A DNA stretch of 64,000 bases. Origin: Jacaranda mimosifolia. Lineage: Eukaryota; Streptophyta; Magnoliopsida; Lamiales; Bignoniaceae. Where the stretch lies: contig CM032131.1 of the NCBI GenBank assembly GCA_018894105.1, positions 18,953,578 to 19,017,577 on the forward strand, in the 5' to 3' direction. The notes beneath the pieces are model-generated. The model worked only from the letters and a program-made list of their open reading frames with translations, was not told the DNA's origin and made no database searches. Shown piece by piece: positions 34,893-47,599 of the stretch; position 1 is the first letter of the stretch; every line of letters begins with the position of its first letter. A program made the position numbers and the translations under genes.

Positions 34893-35099
34893 GGTCAGGG
34901 AGTGTTTAATTATCTTTGAAGATATTTTGTGGCTCTCGAAGGCCCAAAAACCACCACATTGCCATACTAATCATTTTCCGGAGATTTTTCTTTCGAACCA
35001 ATGTCAAGCGCAGGCTAGCAAAAAAAAAACAAATGACAAATCAAATTAATAAAGGACAACTTATATATTATTTTTCATACAATAGTCCAAATTTATTTT
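34893..35099. other. Intergenic, nothing recognised
   Basis: A 61-codon ORF without motif; no other structure. Confidence 0.4.
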
Positions 35100-38000
35100 G
35101 AGTTATCGACAAGTATACATGTATTAGTACCTAACATATAGCACTAATGCTGCCATGGCTATAAGACTTATTGTGTATATACATAAACCTATCAGTTTGA
35201 GTACATTTGTATTCAAATAAAAGATATTTCCTCTTTCTCTAATCCGAAGTTCTTCTGGTTCAACCATTCCAAGTTTATTTGTGTAAAGAGAAATGTAAGA
35301 GTGAGTTTAAATGACTTCGCAGCAAAACTTGGAGTTACCTACATAGCGCTTATTCTATAGTGAAGATAATAGAATAACAAGTATGTAATGAGTAGGATAA
35401 GAATATGCCAAGATGACTCATTTTGTATAACAAGTTTTTATGATAAATACTTCAAGTCATAAGCACACATATATTCGAAATATATTAAGGTTTCACATAA
35501 ATCACAATGTGATTTAATTAAATAATTACTTATAAAAACCTTAACAAATCACAGAAATCATAATCATATCAAATTTTTCATGTAACTCCACCACTATCCC
35601 ATACCAATAAGGAAAACTCATAAATCCTAATGTCCCTTCATATTCAGATCCAAGTAGGATTCTAGAAATGAACCTCGGCGTACACCCCCTGCCAACACAT
35701 GTGGCACTTAGATCCTTATACTTCATTACATGAGAATAAAATAGGATTTTTTGATTGAGGTACAAAAGTGTAATTGAAAGATGTCTAGCGTTGAAATTCA
35801 AAGGTGCGATACTGCACATCCTCTTTCAACTAGTGTAGCACTTTTCTCAGCCCGGCATGTACCTTACTGTACTCACCAAATAAGATATTCCAAAGGGTCA
35901 AGAATGAAATAAGTACAGTAGAAAGTGTCAACCTCGGGATTCTCCAGGTGGCGCCCACCGCACACCTCATATCAGCAAGTGTGGCACTTAATTCCCGATT
36001 CAATGAATAGGATGAGAACATCTATAAAACTTTAGAAAACATGAACCTTTTCAAGTTATAAAAATTTTGAGTAAGAGGACTCTTTAATATAAAACTTTTT
36101 CTTCTTCCTCTTTTTAAAAAAGCCTTTTTAGTTGTTGTTTTCGAGAACATCATGCATGAGGGGTTTTACTCATATGAGTAGCATAGTTATGATTAGAAAC
36201 AGTCAAACGAAATAGATATTAATAAGGATATGATTTCTTGATTAAAAGAAAGGAGGAATAAGCTTTACCAAGATGCAAAGTTTTAATCGGGTTTAAATTT
36301 ACCAAGAGATCCCACAAGTATTCTTAATCAAAAGGTGAGAGATGGATAAAAATACAAAGAGAAAGATTTTTGCAATGGTAGGTAGAAGGAGTAAAGATTC
36401 TTACAATTATGAGTGTCAGAATTAGAGAATCTTACCATCAGAATTGTAAGAATCTTACCATAACGATAAGTAAGGCGTTCCAGGAGATGCGAAGTGAACA
36501 TATGATTTCAAGAAATTATTAGTAGGAAACAAAATAGGGTAAACAAGGGAATGAAAACCTCACCAATTCTTTCAATGGGAATTCTCCAATAGACTTGCAA
36601 GCTCAGTCACCTAAATTCAAGAATCAATCATTATTAATTGTTCTCTTGATAAAAAGTGTATTATGAAAAGTTAATTTAATTTGGAATACTACGTATTACT
36701 TTAATTTTTTTGTTTAATTGATATTGTTATTTCAAATTCCTAAAATATAGAAATTACTATCTAACAATCCAAGTTATTAGTTTCATTATAACATTGAGTA
36801 TTTATATACACATATAAGAATAACCCTTTCTATTTATTCTATTGATTAATTCCTAAATGAATCAAATATGTTCTAACCTTTCCAATTTCTAGTATACTTA
36901 ACTTATTATTCCAAGAACCATATTCAACAACAACATTATCAAGTTACTTGTATCTAAATCATGCTTTTTATTTTCCACCACATCCAATCAAATTCAAATC
37001 TCAATTATTCAAAATAACTTTATAATTTGACCATTCACAATTCATCCCATTTAGCAAAAAAATTATCAAGTTATCATCATCACAAGACATCCACAATTAC
37101 TTACCATAACTTGATCATTTCCAGAACATACATCTTTGCTTAAATAACTCGATAGTCTTAATCAAAATTAAATTTTAACCAAATTCTGGATATCAACGGT
37201 GATCTCTACCTCAAAATTTATTAGAACTCAATGCATTTTCTAATGGTGGCTTCAATTTGATGATCGAACGGTCTGATCTTCCTTTATACCCGTTCAAACT
37301 TGAGTTCTAATTCTTATTATATCATGTGGCTGGTTGCAGTCTTTACACTTTTTTTACCAGAATCGAACGTCAATTCCAGCAATTCTTATATCTAACCTTA
37401 TCTACACTCAGAAAGTTTTCCATCCATGGTTCCCTTTTATAATTTAGACGGTTGGTGCTCCATATATCAGCAAAAAAACTTCACCTCTTGTTTTGCCAAC
37501 TTTTGCCCGCGTGTAGTAATGTTGATTCTGACAGCAATTCAGTTGTGATCCTGATGAAGTTCCTAAAATCTTATTTTGCCATGGTAATCTAAACATAAAG
37601 GGCTTTCTGGAGGTATATTTGTATATATGATCAAGTGGCTAGAAGGTGTTTTCTGATTTTCTTAAAATTTAAGTTTGGATAGGGTTTCTACCAACTGGCA
37701 AATTTTTATCTTGATCTTGATAGAATTTTAGGAGTTTGAGACTAAAATTTCTGAGGGGATTTTCTTAAGGTTTTGATCTTTGGTGAGTTAGGGAGGATTT
37801 GGCTAAAAAATCCTCATGGTTGAGGATGTGAAGTTTGAGGTTAGAAGCTAAATCTTGGAAGCTTGCAGAGAAGGAAAGGTTTAGGTGAGTGGAGATGGTG
37901 GTGAGGCTTCGCCTCTATTAATAGAGGTACATGTTTTGCTTATTTGCTTCAAGGCCCTTGATCTTTCTATCTTATTTTGAATTGACCCTAAGAAATTAAA

Positions 38001-38328
38001 TAAGTAAAGAAAACTTCGTAATCTTCATATTGTTATGTATTTAATATATTTAATTATTTATCTATGACTTCGAAGGTATGTCTCTATGTTTCATTATCTA
38101 GATATACCTATATACGCCTAAATTCATGGTGTACATATATTTAGTGAATTTGTAAAGTCAAATTTTGATTAACCCATAAAATCTAAAATGATATTAACTT
38201 CAACAAAATGGTAATTTTATAACATGATCTACAAAATTTTTAAACTTTTGATTTCCTATAGTTATCAGATAGATTTAATGATTTGATTTTAAGAGAAAGT
38301 CATTAACGAGAAAAGACAGGATGTTGCA
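35100..38328 (-). repeat. Probable degenerate long LTR, minus orientation
   Basis: On the minus strand it would begin at 38328 with TGCAACATCCTG, close to the TGTAACATCC start common in long-LTR gypsy elements. It runs through 'gcctcaccaccatctcc' (about 37900) and ends in the 35640-36010 block, where a 'gtggcactta' phrase occurs twice. No partner LTR, PBS or coding region was found and the lower boundary is uncertain; it may be a solo LTR or several fragments. Confidence 0.35.
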
Positions 38329-39230
38329 TTTTTGCTATATGTTTTGAGGAAATGAATTTTGAGAGTGGGCTTGAAGAATATGAGTGGTGTTGGGAAATGT
38401 ACTGGATTATTATTTATGTTTTGTGAAATTAGGTAGAAAATATTTTGGAAAGTTTTAGTTTTTTTGTTTATGTTTTGTAAGATGACATATTTTATTATAG
38501 CAATTCAATCAATACTTTTTTTGTTAGATGTTTGGGGTGAAGATGAAATTGAATATATTTTGATTTTATGGATAATAAAAAAATAGGAAAATTTGTAATG
38601 GGCCACACCTCCCCATGATCATCAAAATAAGCACAAAAACCCCCCTATGAAAAATAAGTAAACAAACAGCTTCCTTATATTTTTAAAAATCTTGCAGCAA
38701 ACACCCTCGGGAGTATTGGTGTAGCTCATGCATTGGTTTATACAACTGGATATGTATTTTTCTACATAAAAAGACATAATACCTTTACTTATCAACCGTT
38801 TGATTTTTTTAATAAAATCGATGGTTTAGATTAAATCATATTACATTTGCTTAAAAAAATGTTAAAAAATATAAATAATATATGATCATACATATAATAT
38901 ATATAATCTAATATACACATATTTATGATATCAATCCCAACCCCCCTAACACCATCCCCCAACCCCACCCACCCCACACCATCGGCTGCCGTGGCTATAG
39001 TTATCATTGCTGGCAACCAGGCAACCTAGCCGATGGCCATGATATTCGCTTCACACCATGGCAGCCAATGGCTGGTGAAAACAAAAGAAAAAAAAATGCT
39101 TATGGCCGCCTGCTGCCATGGTTGTCAACGGTCGTTGGCTGTATTGTAACAATATATATATATAAATAGATGGTGGTCGTCGACTGCTATCAACACGGCT
39201 GCATGGCCACATTTGGCCACTATGCACGAC
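38329..39230. other. Intergenic, no gene
   Basis: AT-rich, with several 'atggc(t/c)g' and 'gccatgg' phrases near 38990-39200 just left of Tat element 2. No credible ORF. Confidence 0.4.
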
Positions 39231-40032
39231 TGATGATGGTTGAATCTGAATGCTAATGAACTGGGATTTAGCCTAATGTAATTTACCAGAAGAGTAAAGT
39301 GGAGATAGATATAAAGAGAGGAGTGGGTTGAGTCTTGCAACCAATCAACACATGTCAGGCTAGCCGAGATAACCCTCGGCTAAGGTACTCCGATACTCAA
39401 GTCAGTATAATCGACCAGAATTTAGAGTGGCAGAGTAAGGGCCAAAGTTGTAGTGAACATACCTTATGGAGCAGTTGCAATGGGGTATTTATAGTCTCCC
39501 GTATGAGGTTAAAATATCTATGATGCCCTTGCTCACGTAGTGAGGATTCTTGTCTTTACATAAGGGCTTTTTAGGTCTTTCCTTATCTGAAAACCCTCTT
39601 CCAGATGGCGCGCCTCCTTCTTTCTTGGGATATAGAGGAGATCTCCACATTTAATGCGGAGGCATGCTGATGGTACAGTGGATATATGTTCCTTCAATAC
39701 AGAGGCACGTTGCCTATCAACATGTTTAATGCAACAAAGTAGTGTTGAGTTATATTTAATATGATGGGGACTGGTGGAGGGAGAAACCTTCATGTCTTAC
39801 AAGTCGACCTCTTCTAGTTAAGGTGTCCTTGTGGCCGCAATTTTCTCTCTCACGCTTTGGTCGAATGAAGAGATTCTTAGGGTCGAGATGCCTCTCAAGC
39901 CGCAAGCCTTTCGACCATAATCCAGTCGAATAAAGGAACACTGATAGCCTATGCTAGTCAACTAGCCCAATGCATTCTTGAGTCTGGACTGGTTCTATTA
40001 GGCCTATTGCGCTCAACTTACTCCCCATATCA
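39231..40032 (-). repeat. 3' LTR of Tat element 2 (802 bp)
   Basis: Forward-strand left copy from 'tgatgatggttgaatc' to 'ctccccatatca'. On the minus strand TATAAATA occurs within 'gactataaatacccc' (near 39490). Contains a segment around 39365-39395 ('gataaccctcggctaagg') absent from the other LTR. Confidence 0.92.
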
Positions 40033-40274
40033 CGAGTCCCCCTACTTTCGAGTCTTGATCGAGCTCGCAATGAGAAAAAATGGGGAGTAGCTAATTCAAT
40101 TCAAAAAGTTTTTTTTTTTTGGCATGTTGACCTCCTATTTTGAATTTTAACAGGGTTTTGGTGTAAATAAATGTGACGGATGCATTGGGCAAATAAATAG
40201 GATGACTGGAGGTTACATAATAAGTGTCCGATAGCCGGTTACTATAGCCGATTGATTTACCCCTTGGGTAGACC

Positions 40275-40284
40275 TTATAAATAA
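40275..40284 (+). promoter_or_regulatory. TATA-like box of the antisense gene, element 2
   Basis: TTATAAATAA, with the ATAAATA core 161 bp before ATG 40438. Mirrors the element 1 box at 162 bp. Confidence 0.55.
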
Positions 40285-40437
40285 CGTGTTATGCCTATTA
40301 TTTACCATATTAGTGAGAAATCAAGCTCTGTAAATTTCATAGCTTTAAATAAGAATCGCAAACTTCTTTTTCTTTTCTGTTTTGCAAGTCTTTCTTCATC
40401 CTTGCATAGTTTAGTTATTTAAACAAGAATCTTAATC

Positions 40438-42887
40438 ATGCTTACAATCTTCGAGAAGGGTAGCAAGAGGTTGAGTGATTCTAAGGTGACACGATCGTCC
40501 ACGAACTCGATTGAAAAAGCTAGTGATTCATCTAATGGGACTAATGAATCTTCTCATAAGAGGTCGAATGATTCTGGGAGTTCGAGCAAGAGCACTGGCA
40601 ATGAGGTTAGGGTTGGGGTCGAAGGGGCTGCTAAACCATCTGGGGAGGCTAGTCGACCATCTATCTCATGGGGTAGGTTGTTTACAGCAGATCACTATAG
40701 TAATATAGTGTCTGAGATCAATAGTAGTGATTTAGAGTTGATTAGGCATACACATCACGTTCCCCCCGCGTTTCAGTTAATTGCATTGGGTCCTAGCAGT
40801 AGGATGCACCGACCTCCAAGTGGCTGCATAATAGTATTTGAGAAAGCATTCAAGTGTGGGCTTAGGTTTCCCATTGCACAACCTGTAATCGACCTGCTTA
40901 AGGGTCTTCGAGTTGTATCACCCAGCCATTGCCTAATTATTTTTCAATCCTGTACAATTTTGTTATTTTAGTGTTCATACACAATTAGCCCCCTTCTTTT
41001 GTAAACTTCAGCAACCTATTTTATCTTCTTATGTCCCATAAGTCGGGTAGCACTGAGGAGTTAGGCTTTTATTATCTCACCGTCCATCCTCGTCGAAAAA
41101 TACTTGTGACCCTAACGTCCTCACATGGTCAGTCTTGGAAAAAGAGATACTTGTTTGTCTGTGCACCTAGTGAGGGGGGCTTTAATATCCCAAGGGGATC
41201 GTTGAAGGGTCAGGTCAATATAACCAGTAATGAAAATCCGACCTGGAACAATACCGTCATTAGAGACTTGGTTAATTTTGGAGAATAGAGGCATTGAGTT
41301 TTTCGGAGAAGAGGAATCTAGTGTTAGTAGGCTTGTCGCCTGCTCAACTAGATATTCCAGCTAGTGCTCGCCTAGGTAGACTTATTTTTGTCGCATAGTC
41401 TTTAGTGTTCTTTTGTAGTTTCTAATCAATATTTTGAGTTTTTGCTTGTGTATTCCTTCAGATCGAGAATAAATCATGAACCGTACATGTCAACAGGCCA
41501 TGGCTCGCCAGCAAAAGGTGCAGGAGTGTCGAGAGGCAACCACCCAATGAGAGGTCTCATCCTAAGGCGCTCTACCACAACGTGTACTGCTGACCACCTT
41601 TCTATCTGCTCAACCAAGTACGACTGAGGTCGCTAGCCCCACACCTCTACCAAAAAGGAGGACTATAGATGATCGACCTTCCCCTCCCAAGAGGACTGCT
41701 ATTGAAAAGGGGAAAGGGAAAGCTACCGACACCCCCTTTTTTGGACCACTACCCGAAAATGAGTGAGTTATTCACATTGCATGTTTTCCAAACCTAAGGT
41801 TCAGACCAGATGTGGGAGTTGCCAAAACAGCATCGATGATAGCTGAGGGGTCAACTGGAGTGACCCCTTTGAAGGTCTTAACTACTGGTCTTTTTCTCCC
41901 AGACAGAAAATAATGCTAGAGCTCGAAGGGACTGATGCTCTGAAGGTATTTGCCTACGACGTGAACATGGTAAGTTTATGGTTGGCTTGCTTTTAGCTTT
42001 AAATATGCACACATCTGCTTTAATCTAATCTTTCTTTCTTGCAAGTCAGGCAGTAGGGCTATAACTTTTACGATCGAGCTAAGCTTGCCCTAGCCGACCA
42101 TGAGGCACTTCAAAAAGAGCAGTTTGACCTCTCCAAGACTCAGTTCGAATCACTTGAGTCAAGGATCTAGGAGCTAGAAAAGCAGTTCGAGGAGAAAGAT
42201 GTCGAGCTGCCAGCTACTGTGGCAGAGAAAAGTCGCTTGGATGACCTGCTGAAGAAAGCGATGTCGGAAATGGAAGAGGCCTCACTCTCTGGTCGTGCCC
42301 TGGGGTATAACAGCACCCTTCGATATGCTCTCGATCAATTCTTCAAGACTCTACCGAGTATTCATAAGGAGGTGGTGCAACAGTTCATGCTCAGCTCTGC
42401 TTTCGTAGAAGCTAGCGTCATGTTCACGGTCGACAATGCCAAAGAAGCCTTCTAGAAGGTGGTGAAACAATTGGAGTTTCTAGGCTAATAGTTCCGCGTG
42501 GAAGATAAAGCTCGACTGAATGTGGTTTAGAACGAGCGCCTTGAGGACTATGATAAGAATGTGCCGATTGAGGAGATGAAGGCCCCAATTCGACCTAAAG
42601 CGGCTGAAGTAGGGAAGGAGTTTGAGTTTGTTAGCAACTTCGCCCTCAACCTTAATGATGAGAAAGTCGACGTTGCTGCATACTTCCCAGCTATCGACCC
42701 CACGTTCCTGACTAAGGAGGTTGGTCCCTCTCGACCTGCAGGGACTCCCTACTTTGGAGTGGACTACAAGGTTGAAGTTCCACCGATGGTCGTACCCGTA
42801 GATTCGATGGAGGAGCTCGACAAGGCTATCAATGAAGTGGTTGAAGATACTGCTCGAGTTCGATTTGCTCCACCCCGGGACGCGTGA
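40438..42887 (+). pseudogene. Antisense gene of Tat element 2 (spliced, decayed)
   Basis: Starts at ATG 40438 with a Ser/Lys/Asn-rich N-terminus, then 'WGRLFTADHYSNIVSEI', 'MHRPPSGCIIVFEKAFKCGL' and 'RFPIAQPVIDLLKGL', closely matching element 1. A one-base loss near 40912 shifts frame before 'SGSTEELGFYYLTVHPRRK'. A middle region (about 41290-41960) with 'KGKGKAT' and 'ELEGTDALKVF' has no counterpart in element 1. An intron follows at 41970-42044. The second exon has a coiled-coil-like region, 'KEVVQQFMLSSAFVEASVMF', stops near 42453 and 42487, and the acidic C-terminal part ending at 42887. About 2.45 kb; the more complete of the two copies. Confidence 0.85.
41970..42044 (+). other. Intron of the antisense gene, element 2
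   Basis: Donor GTAAGTTT after '...GTGAACATG', acceptor region 'tttctttcttgcaa' before GTCAGGCAG. The expected AG reads AA here, so this copy may splice poorly or use the AG one base later. The position matches the element 1 intron. Confidence 0.6.
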
Positions 42888-43099
42888 TAAACATTGGGCT
42901 GTAACGTTTTATACGATTTGGATATTTTTGTTATGCAACATTAATATTTTCGACCATATATCGTTACCTTATCTTTATTCTGCTTTTCCTCCTTCTTGTC
43001 TTTCTTTTTGTATTGAATGTTTGATTGACTTTAAGCTCGCTAGCTGATTCTGCACATTTAGTTCGGAAGCTTGAGATCAAGTTGTTATAAAACTATAGC

Positions 43100-43290
43100 G
43101 TCAATATGCATATTTTTGTTGATAGGTTTAAAACCAAAATAATGGTCGACTATAAGATCGACTTTAAATAAATTTATCTTATCTGATGTGTCGATCGATT
43201 TGAGACTTCGAGTCAATATGCATAATATAGTTGGTTAGTTTGAAACCAACTTCATAGTTGACTACTAGGTCGACTTTAAACAACTCCATC
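43100..43290. repeat. Degenerate tandem pair (about 112-bp period) at the pol/antisense junction
   Basis: 'gtcaatatgcat' starts at 43100 and 43212. In each unit it is followed by 'gtttgaaacca'/'gtttaaaacca' and 'ggtcgact...gatcgactttaaa'. It lies where element 1 has its 68-bp array, but the unit differs in sequence and length. Confidence 0.7.
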
Positions 43291-43456
43291 ATTATTGGAT
43301 AATAGGGCTAGAAGCCTTAATTGTACTCGAGAGTAAGAAGTAGATCGAATATAAATCAATTTCATTGGTTTGAAACTAAATTACAAAAGCACATTTTTAG
43401 AGAAGACAAGATCTCACGTGTCATAATCAATTAGATCAAGACTAAAAAATCTTCAT

Positions 43457-44560
43457 TCATACATAAAATTTCTTCAAGTTCACTGCGTTCCATGGTCGAG
43501 GCAGCTCATTCCCATCCATGTCTGTTATTTTGTCAAAAATATGTTTCGCGACTTTGACTATTGAGTAAGGGTCTTCCCATTGGGGGTCAAGCTTCCAACA
43601 TTTCTTTGAGACTTCAACTTTTTTCAGAACAAGGTCTCCGACCTGAAAGCTCCTTGGTCGGACACCTTTATTATAATGCTTGGTTATACCTTTGTATTTT
43701 TGTGTATGCTTGTTGTCATAGCTCATCTATGTGTCAAGATCGAACTATTTTTCTACCACGTTTGTGATCAGATTATAATGGATTGTCCTAGCCATGTGCT
43801 TTATCAACTCTACTAAGATTACTGCTTCTGAACCATAAACCAAGTTGTAAGTTCTATGCCTCGTGGTCGTTCTCGAAGTGGTTCTGTACGCCCATAGGAT
43901 ACCTGAGAGGTTTTATGCCCAGTTTCCTCTAGACCCTTCGAGTCGGGTTTTGATATGGTCCAGAATGGTTCGATTAGTGACCTTGATTTGCCCATTCGCT
44001 TGAGGGTTGCTAATCGAAGTGAAGTGTTGTAGGATTCCCAACCCATCACACCAATCTCTCATCTTTTTGCTTTAGAATTGGGTACCGTTATATAATATCA
44101 GTACTTTTGGCAAACTAAATTAGCAAATAATATTCTTCAATATGAAACTTTTTATGGCAGCATCTGTTATCTTTGGAACAGCCTTTGCCTCAACCCACTT
44201 TATGAAGTATTCTACTACGACTATCATGTATTTCCTTTGACCTATGGCTTTCGAAAAGGGACCAATGATGTCTATCTCCCACTGGTTGAACAATTAGGTG
44301 ATCTGAACTGGGACAAATGTCAAAGCAGATTGAGGGGGATGTTGGAGTGCACCTGGCGGGATGTGCACTTCCTGGCAAAGGCGATCATATCTTTGAGTAA
44401 GGTCGGAAAAAAAATCTGTGCCTAGTGACCTTGTGAGCTAGTATCTGCCCCCCGGAGTGGTTACCGCAGATGCCAAAGTGTATTTCTTGCAAGACCTCAA
44501 ATGCTTGTTCTGATGTAACATCTCAGTGAGGGTCCAGAAAGAAATCTCTTATATAGCTGA
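43457..44560 (-). pseudogene. Integrase of Tat element 2
   Basis: Minus-strand fragments in changing frames. The C-terminal domain (43457-43730) has 'VRPRSFQVGDLVLKKVEVS' and 'RPWNAVNLKKF'. The core shows 'QWEIDIIGPFSKAIGQRKYM' (first Asp present). Near 44085 the second Asp of the DNGTQF motif is Tyr, and near 43985 'NGQIKVTNRTIL' has Lys at the catalytic Glu position, as in element 1. Inactive by several criteria. Confidence 0.85.
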
Positions 44561-44699
44561 CCATACTCATCGAGGATGAACTTCACTGCTCGACCTCTCA
44601 ACCTTTGAGTTTTTGCTTTGTCCTCTGGCACTTTTCCTTTGCTTAAATGAGATTTGATTTCATCCTACCAGGTAGGAAGCGATTCTTGGATCTTTTGAA

Positions 44700-45660
44700 T
44701 CTGATTCTAGTCGAGGCCATTTATGGTGGGCTTGTTTGAGATCAAGAATGTGATGGTTCTTTCCCTAGTACCCTTCGTTGAACTGGCAAACTTAGATAAG
44801 GCATTTGCTCTTTCATTTTTTGACTTGGCGACCTGACTGAGGGTGAATTTCTTAAACTGTTGCTGCAATTTCTTAACCTCAGCAAGATATTTATTCGTGG
44901 TGGATTCCCTTGCTTCAAAGTTCCCTTCAAACTGCTTTGCAACCAATTGAGAGTCTGTAGCAGTTGCTAATTGCTTGACCCTCTTATCAATGGCCATCCT
45001 CATTCTGGCGAGAAAGGCTTTGTATTATGCTTTATTATTGGTAACATGGTAGTTGAATTTAACTACGACGTCATATTCCTTAGCCCGGGGAGAGCGTAGA
45101 GAAATTCCTATTCCACCCTATGTGGAAGTCGTTGATCCATCGACGTGTAGAGACCAAATAAACGGATCTTGTTAGCCCTTGGCAAAGAGATCGGCGTGTT
45201 TGGGAACAAAGTTGGCCAATACTTGCACTTTTATAGTTGTTCGAGGCTGGAAAGTGATGTCGAACTTTCCTAACTTAATGGCTTATGTGGCTAGTCTCCC
45301 CGACATGTCTAGTTTTGACAGTACCAGTTTTAAGAGTTGGTTCGTGAGGATAACAATAGAGTGCAACTGGAAATAAGGCCTCAACCTAGCAGTGATGACC
45401 AAAGTGAGGGCAAATTTTTCAATCCCAAGATAGTTGTGCTCAGGGCCATGCAGAGCTTTGCTAATGTAGTACATAGGTCTATATGTACCTGTTGTGTCAA
45501 CACCAAAACCGAACTGATTGCCGCCGATGAAATTGCTAGGTAAATGCACAGGACCTCCCTAACCATAGGCTTGGAAAGCATAGGGAGAGCAAATAAGTAC
45601 TACTTTAGGTCGACTAAGGCCTATTCATACTCTTTTGTCCACTAGAACTTTCTTGCATTC
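44700..45660 (-). pseudogene. RNase H domains of Tat element 2
   Basis: The gypsy-type RNase H is seen at 45283-45660 ('MYYISKALHGPEHNYLGIEK', 'ARLRPYFQLHSIVILTN'). The second RNase H follows at about 44930-45160 with 'HVDGST' and 'RMAIDKRVKQLATATDSQLV'. The Glu of the NNEAEY motif is Lys and is followed by a stop. The linker 44707-44930 aligns with element 1 'ERADALSKLASSAKGTREKT'. Confidence 0.82.
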
Positions 45661-46730
45661 TTGACAATTTTGAAAAATGGTAAGCTTTTGTCGGCTAGTC
45701 AGGCAATGAATCGACCCAAAGATATGATCCTCCCGACTAATCTTTGCATGCCCTTAACTATTTTAGGTGGTGATATGTCCTGAATTGCCTAGATCTTTTG
45801 TTGGTTTGCTTCTATGCCTCTTTGACTGACCATGTAGCCTAAAAAAAATTTGTCTCTTACCCCGAATGTGCATTTATAGTTATAGGGGTTAAGTTTCATG
45901 TCAAATGGCCTTAACATTGAGAAGGTATAGTCGAGGTTGGTCAGGTGGTTTTCTTCTTTTTCTATTTTGACAATCATGTTATTAACATAAACTTTTATTG
46001 TCTAACCAATCTCATTTTTAAACATAAAGTTCACGAATATTTGATATGTTGCCCCAGCATTTTTGAGTCTAAAAGGCATGACTAGAAAATAGTACAAACC
46101 GTTTGGTACCACAAAGGAAGTCTTATCCCTGTCCTCGATGGCCATGAAAATTTGATAATGCCCTTAGAGAGCATCCACCATACTTAGAAGATCACAACCT
46201 GCTGTTGAATCAACTAATAAATCTATTGAAGACAGTGGGTAAGGGTCTTTAGAACAAGCTTTATTCAAATCGATAAAGTTATTATACATTCTCCATTTGC
46301 CCTCATTCTTAGGGATAAGAACTATATTTCATAACCAATTAAGGTATTAAATTTCTACAATGTAGTTTATCTCTAAAAGTTTGTTGACCTCTTTCTCAAT
46401 GATCTGGCATGTTTCTGCATTGAAGGTCATGGTCTTCTACTTGATGGCCTTGAATGAGGGATCGACGTTAAGGTGGTGGATGGTGATCTGGGGGTCGATT
46501 CCTTAGAGGTCAGCAGCCTTTCAGGCAAAAACATCAATGTTCCTTCTGAGGAAGTCAATCATCATGCATTCCATGTTGCTTCCTAAATTAGTCCCAATCC
46601 TTGTAGTCTTGTTAGGATTTCCAGGCTCGAGCTCTATGGTTCTGAACTCTCCAACTAGTTCGACCCTAGTTTCCTCTCGCTTCATTTTCTTGTTTTCCTT
46701 TCCCTCATGGGTTCTGTTACTGGGACCCAT
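45661..46730 (-). pseudogene. Reverse transcriptase of Tat element 2
   Basis: Minus-strand homology to element 1 RT, broken by stops. The catalytic YVDDM reads YVNNM near 45976-45990: both aspartates are asparagine through G-to-A changes. Downstream 'DMKLNPYN' and 'FFLGYMVSQRGIEANQQKI' are recognisable. The upstream linker at 46521-46730 has 'ECMMIDFLRRNIDVFA', matching element 1. Confidence 0.85.
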
Positions 46731-46864
46731 CCCCCGAAGGTTTCAATCTTGGTCGATTTTTCTGTTCGCTTGCCTAAATCGAAATGGTGTAGCATCGCCA
46801 AGCCTCCCTTATGTTGCAGAGTAGTTCTCTGGTTTCTGCAACTGTTGGGAATTTGACATTCATG

Positions 46865-47567
46865 CAAGGTTTTGAAAATCGAACCGGTGACCAAAGGCCA
46901 GTTCAATCCAGTCTGATTGAAGCATAAAAATCGGTTGAAACAGTCAAAATCAATTGAAAACTGGTCAAAATTGGACCGGTTCAACCGATTCACCTTTTTT
47001 TTTTAAAAAAATTTAATTCTTTTTAAAAAAGAAAAAGTAAAAAAGAAAAGAGAAATTGTGAGTTGAAGATGATGATTAAAGATTTTGGACATGTAATTTT
47101 TTGAAATATGAATTTATTTTCTTGAAATTTAATGAAGTGGTAGTTATACGTGAGTGCTTATGTTTAATTTGTTATTTTATTTTGTTTAATCTCTCTTATA
47201 TTATGTTGAGTATTTAGCGTAGAAAAAATTATTTTTACTTGGAGTTGAAGTATAAAACGAATGATTACTTAAGTTAATGTGAAACATTATTATTTATTTA
47301 TTTATAATTGACTAATTGTGAAATAGTATTATTTTCTAAAAAGCATACTTAAAAATAAGTAAGTTGAATTTTTTTTTTCAAATAATATTCTTTCTATATC
47401 AGTTGAAAGTTTTATTTTTTGTTAATATTAAAATATTATATATTTATAAAATTAAATATAATTATTACATCATATTGGTTCAACCAGTGGTCGAACGGGT
47501 TGAACCGATTGAATGAGTAACCAGTAACGTCCTCAGTTCATTGTCCAATTCAGTTTTGAAAACATTG
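46865..47567. mobile_element. hAT-like MITE inserted in Tat element 2 (703 bp)
   Basis: CAAGGTTTTGAAAATCGAA at the left end pairs with TTCAGTTTTGAAAACATTG at the right. Subterminal 'gaaccggt' and 'ggttcaacc' phrases are opposed. Flanking octamers CATTCATG (46857-46864) and CCTTTATG (47568-47575) match at six of eight positions. It interrupts the spacer between protease and RT, so it entered after element 2. Confidence 0.8.
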
Positions 47568-47599
47568 CCTTTATGTGGTAGGTCGAGATCATTGCTCTG

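Noticed and set aside
35541..36021. Minus-strand ORFs 35541-35819 and 35830-36021 as genes
   Set aside because: They fall in a block with repeated 'gtggcactta' phrases shared with 3540-3660, which looks like LTR debris; no protein motif.
40438..42887. Antisense ORF read as a host gene lying between transposons
   Set aside because: Element 1 has the same gene at the same place inside its LTRs, so it belongs to the element.
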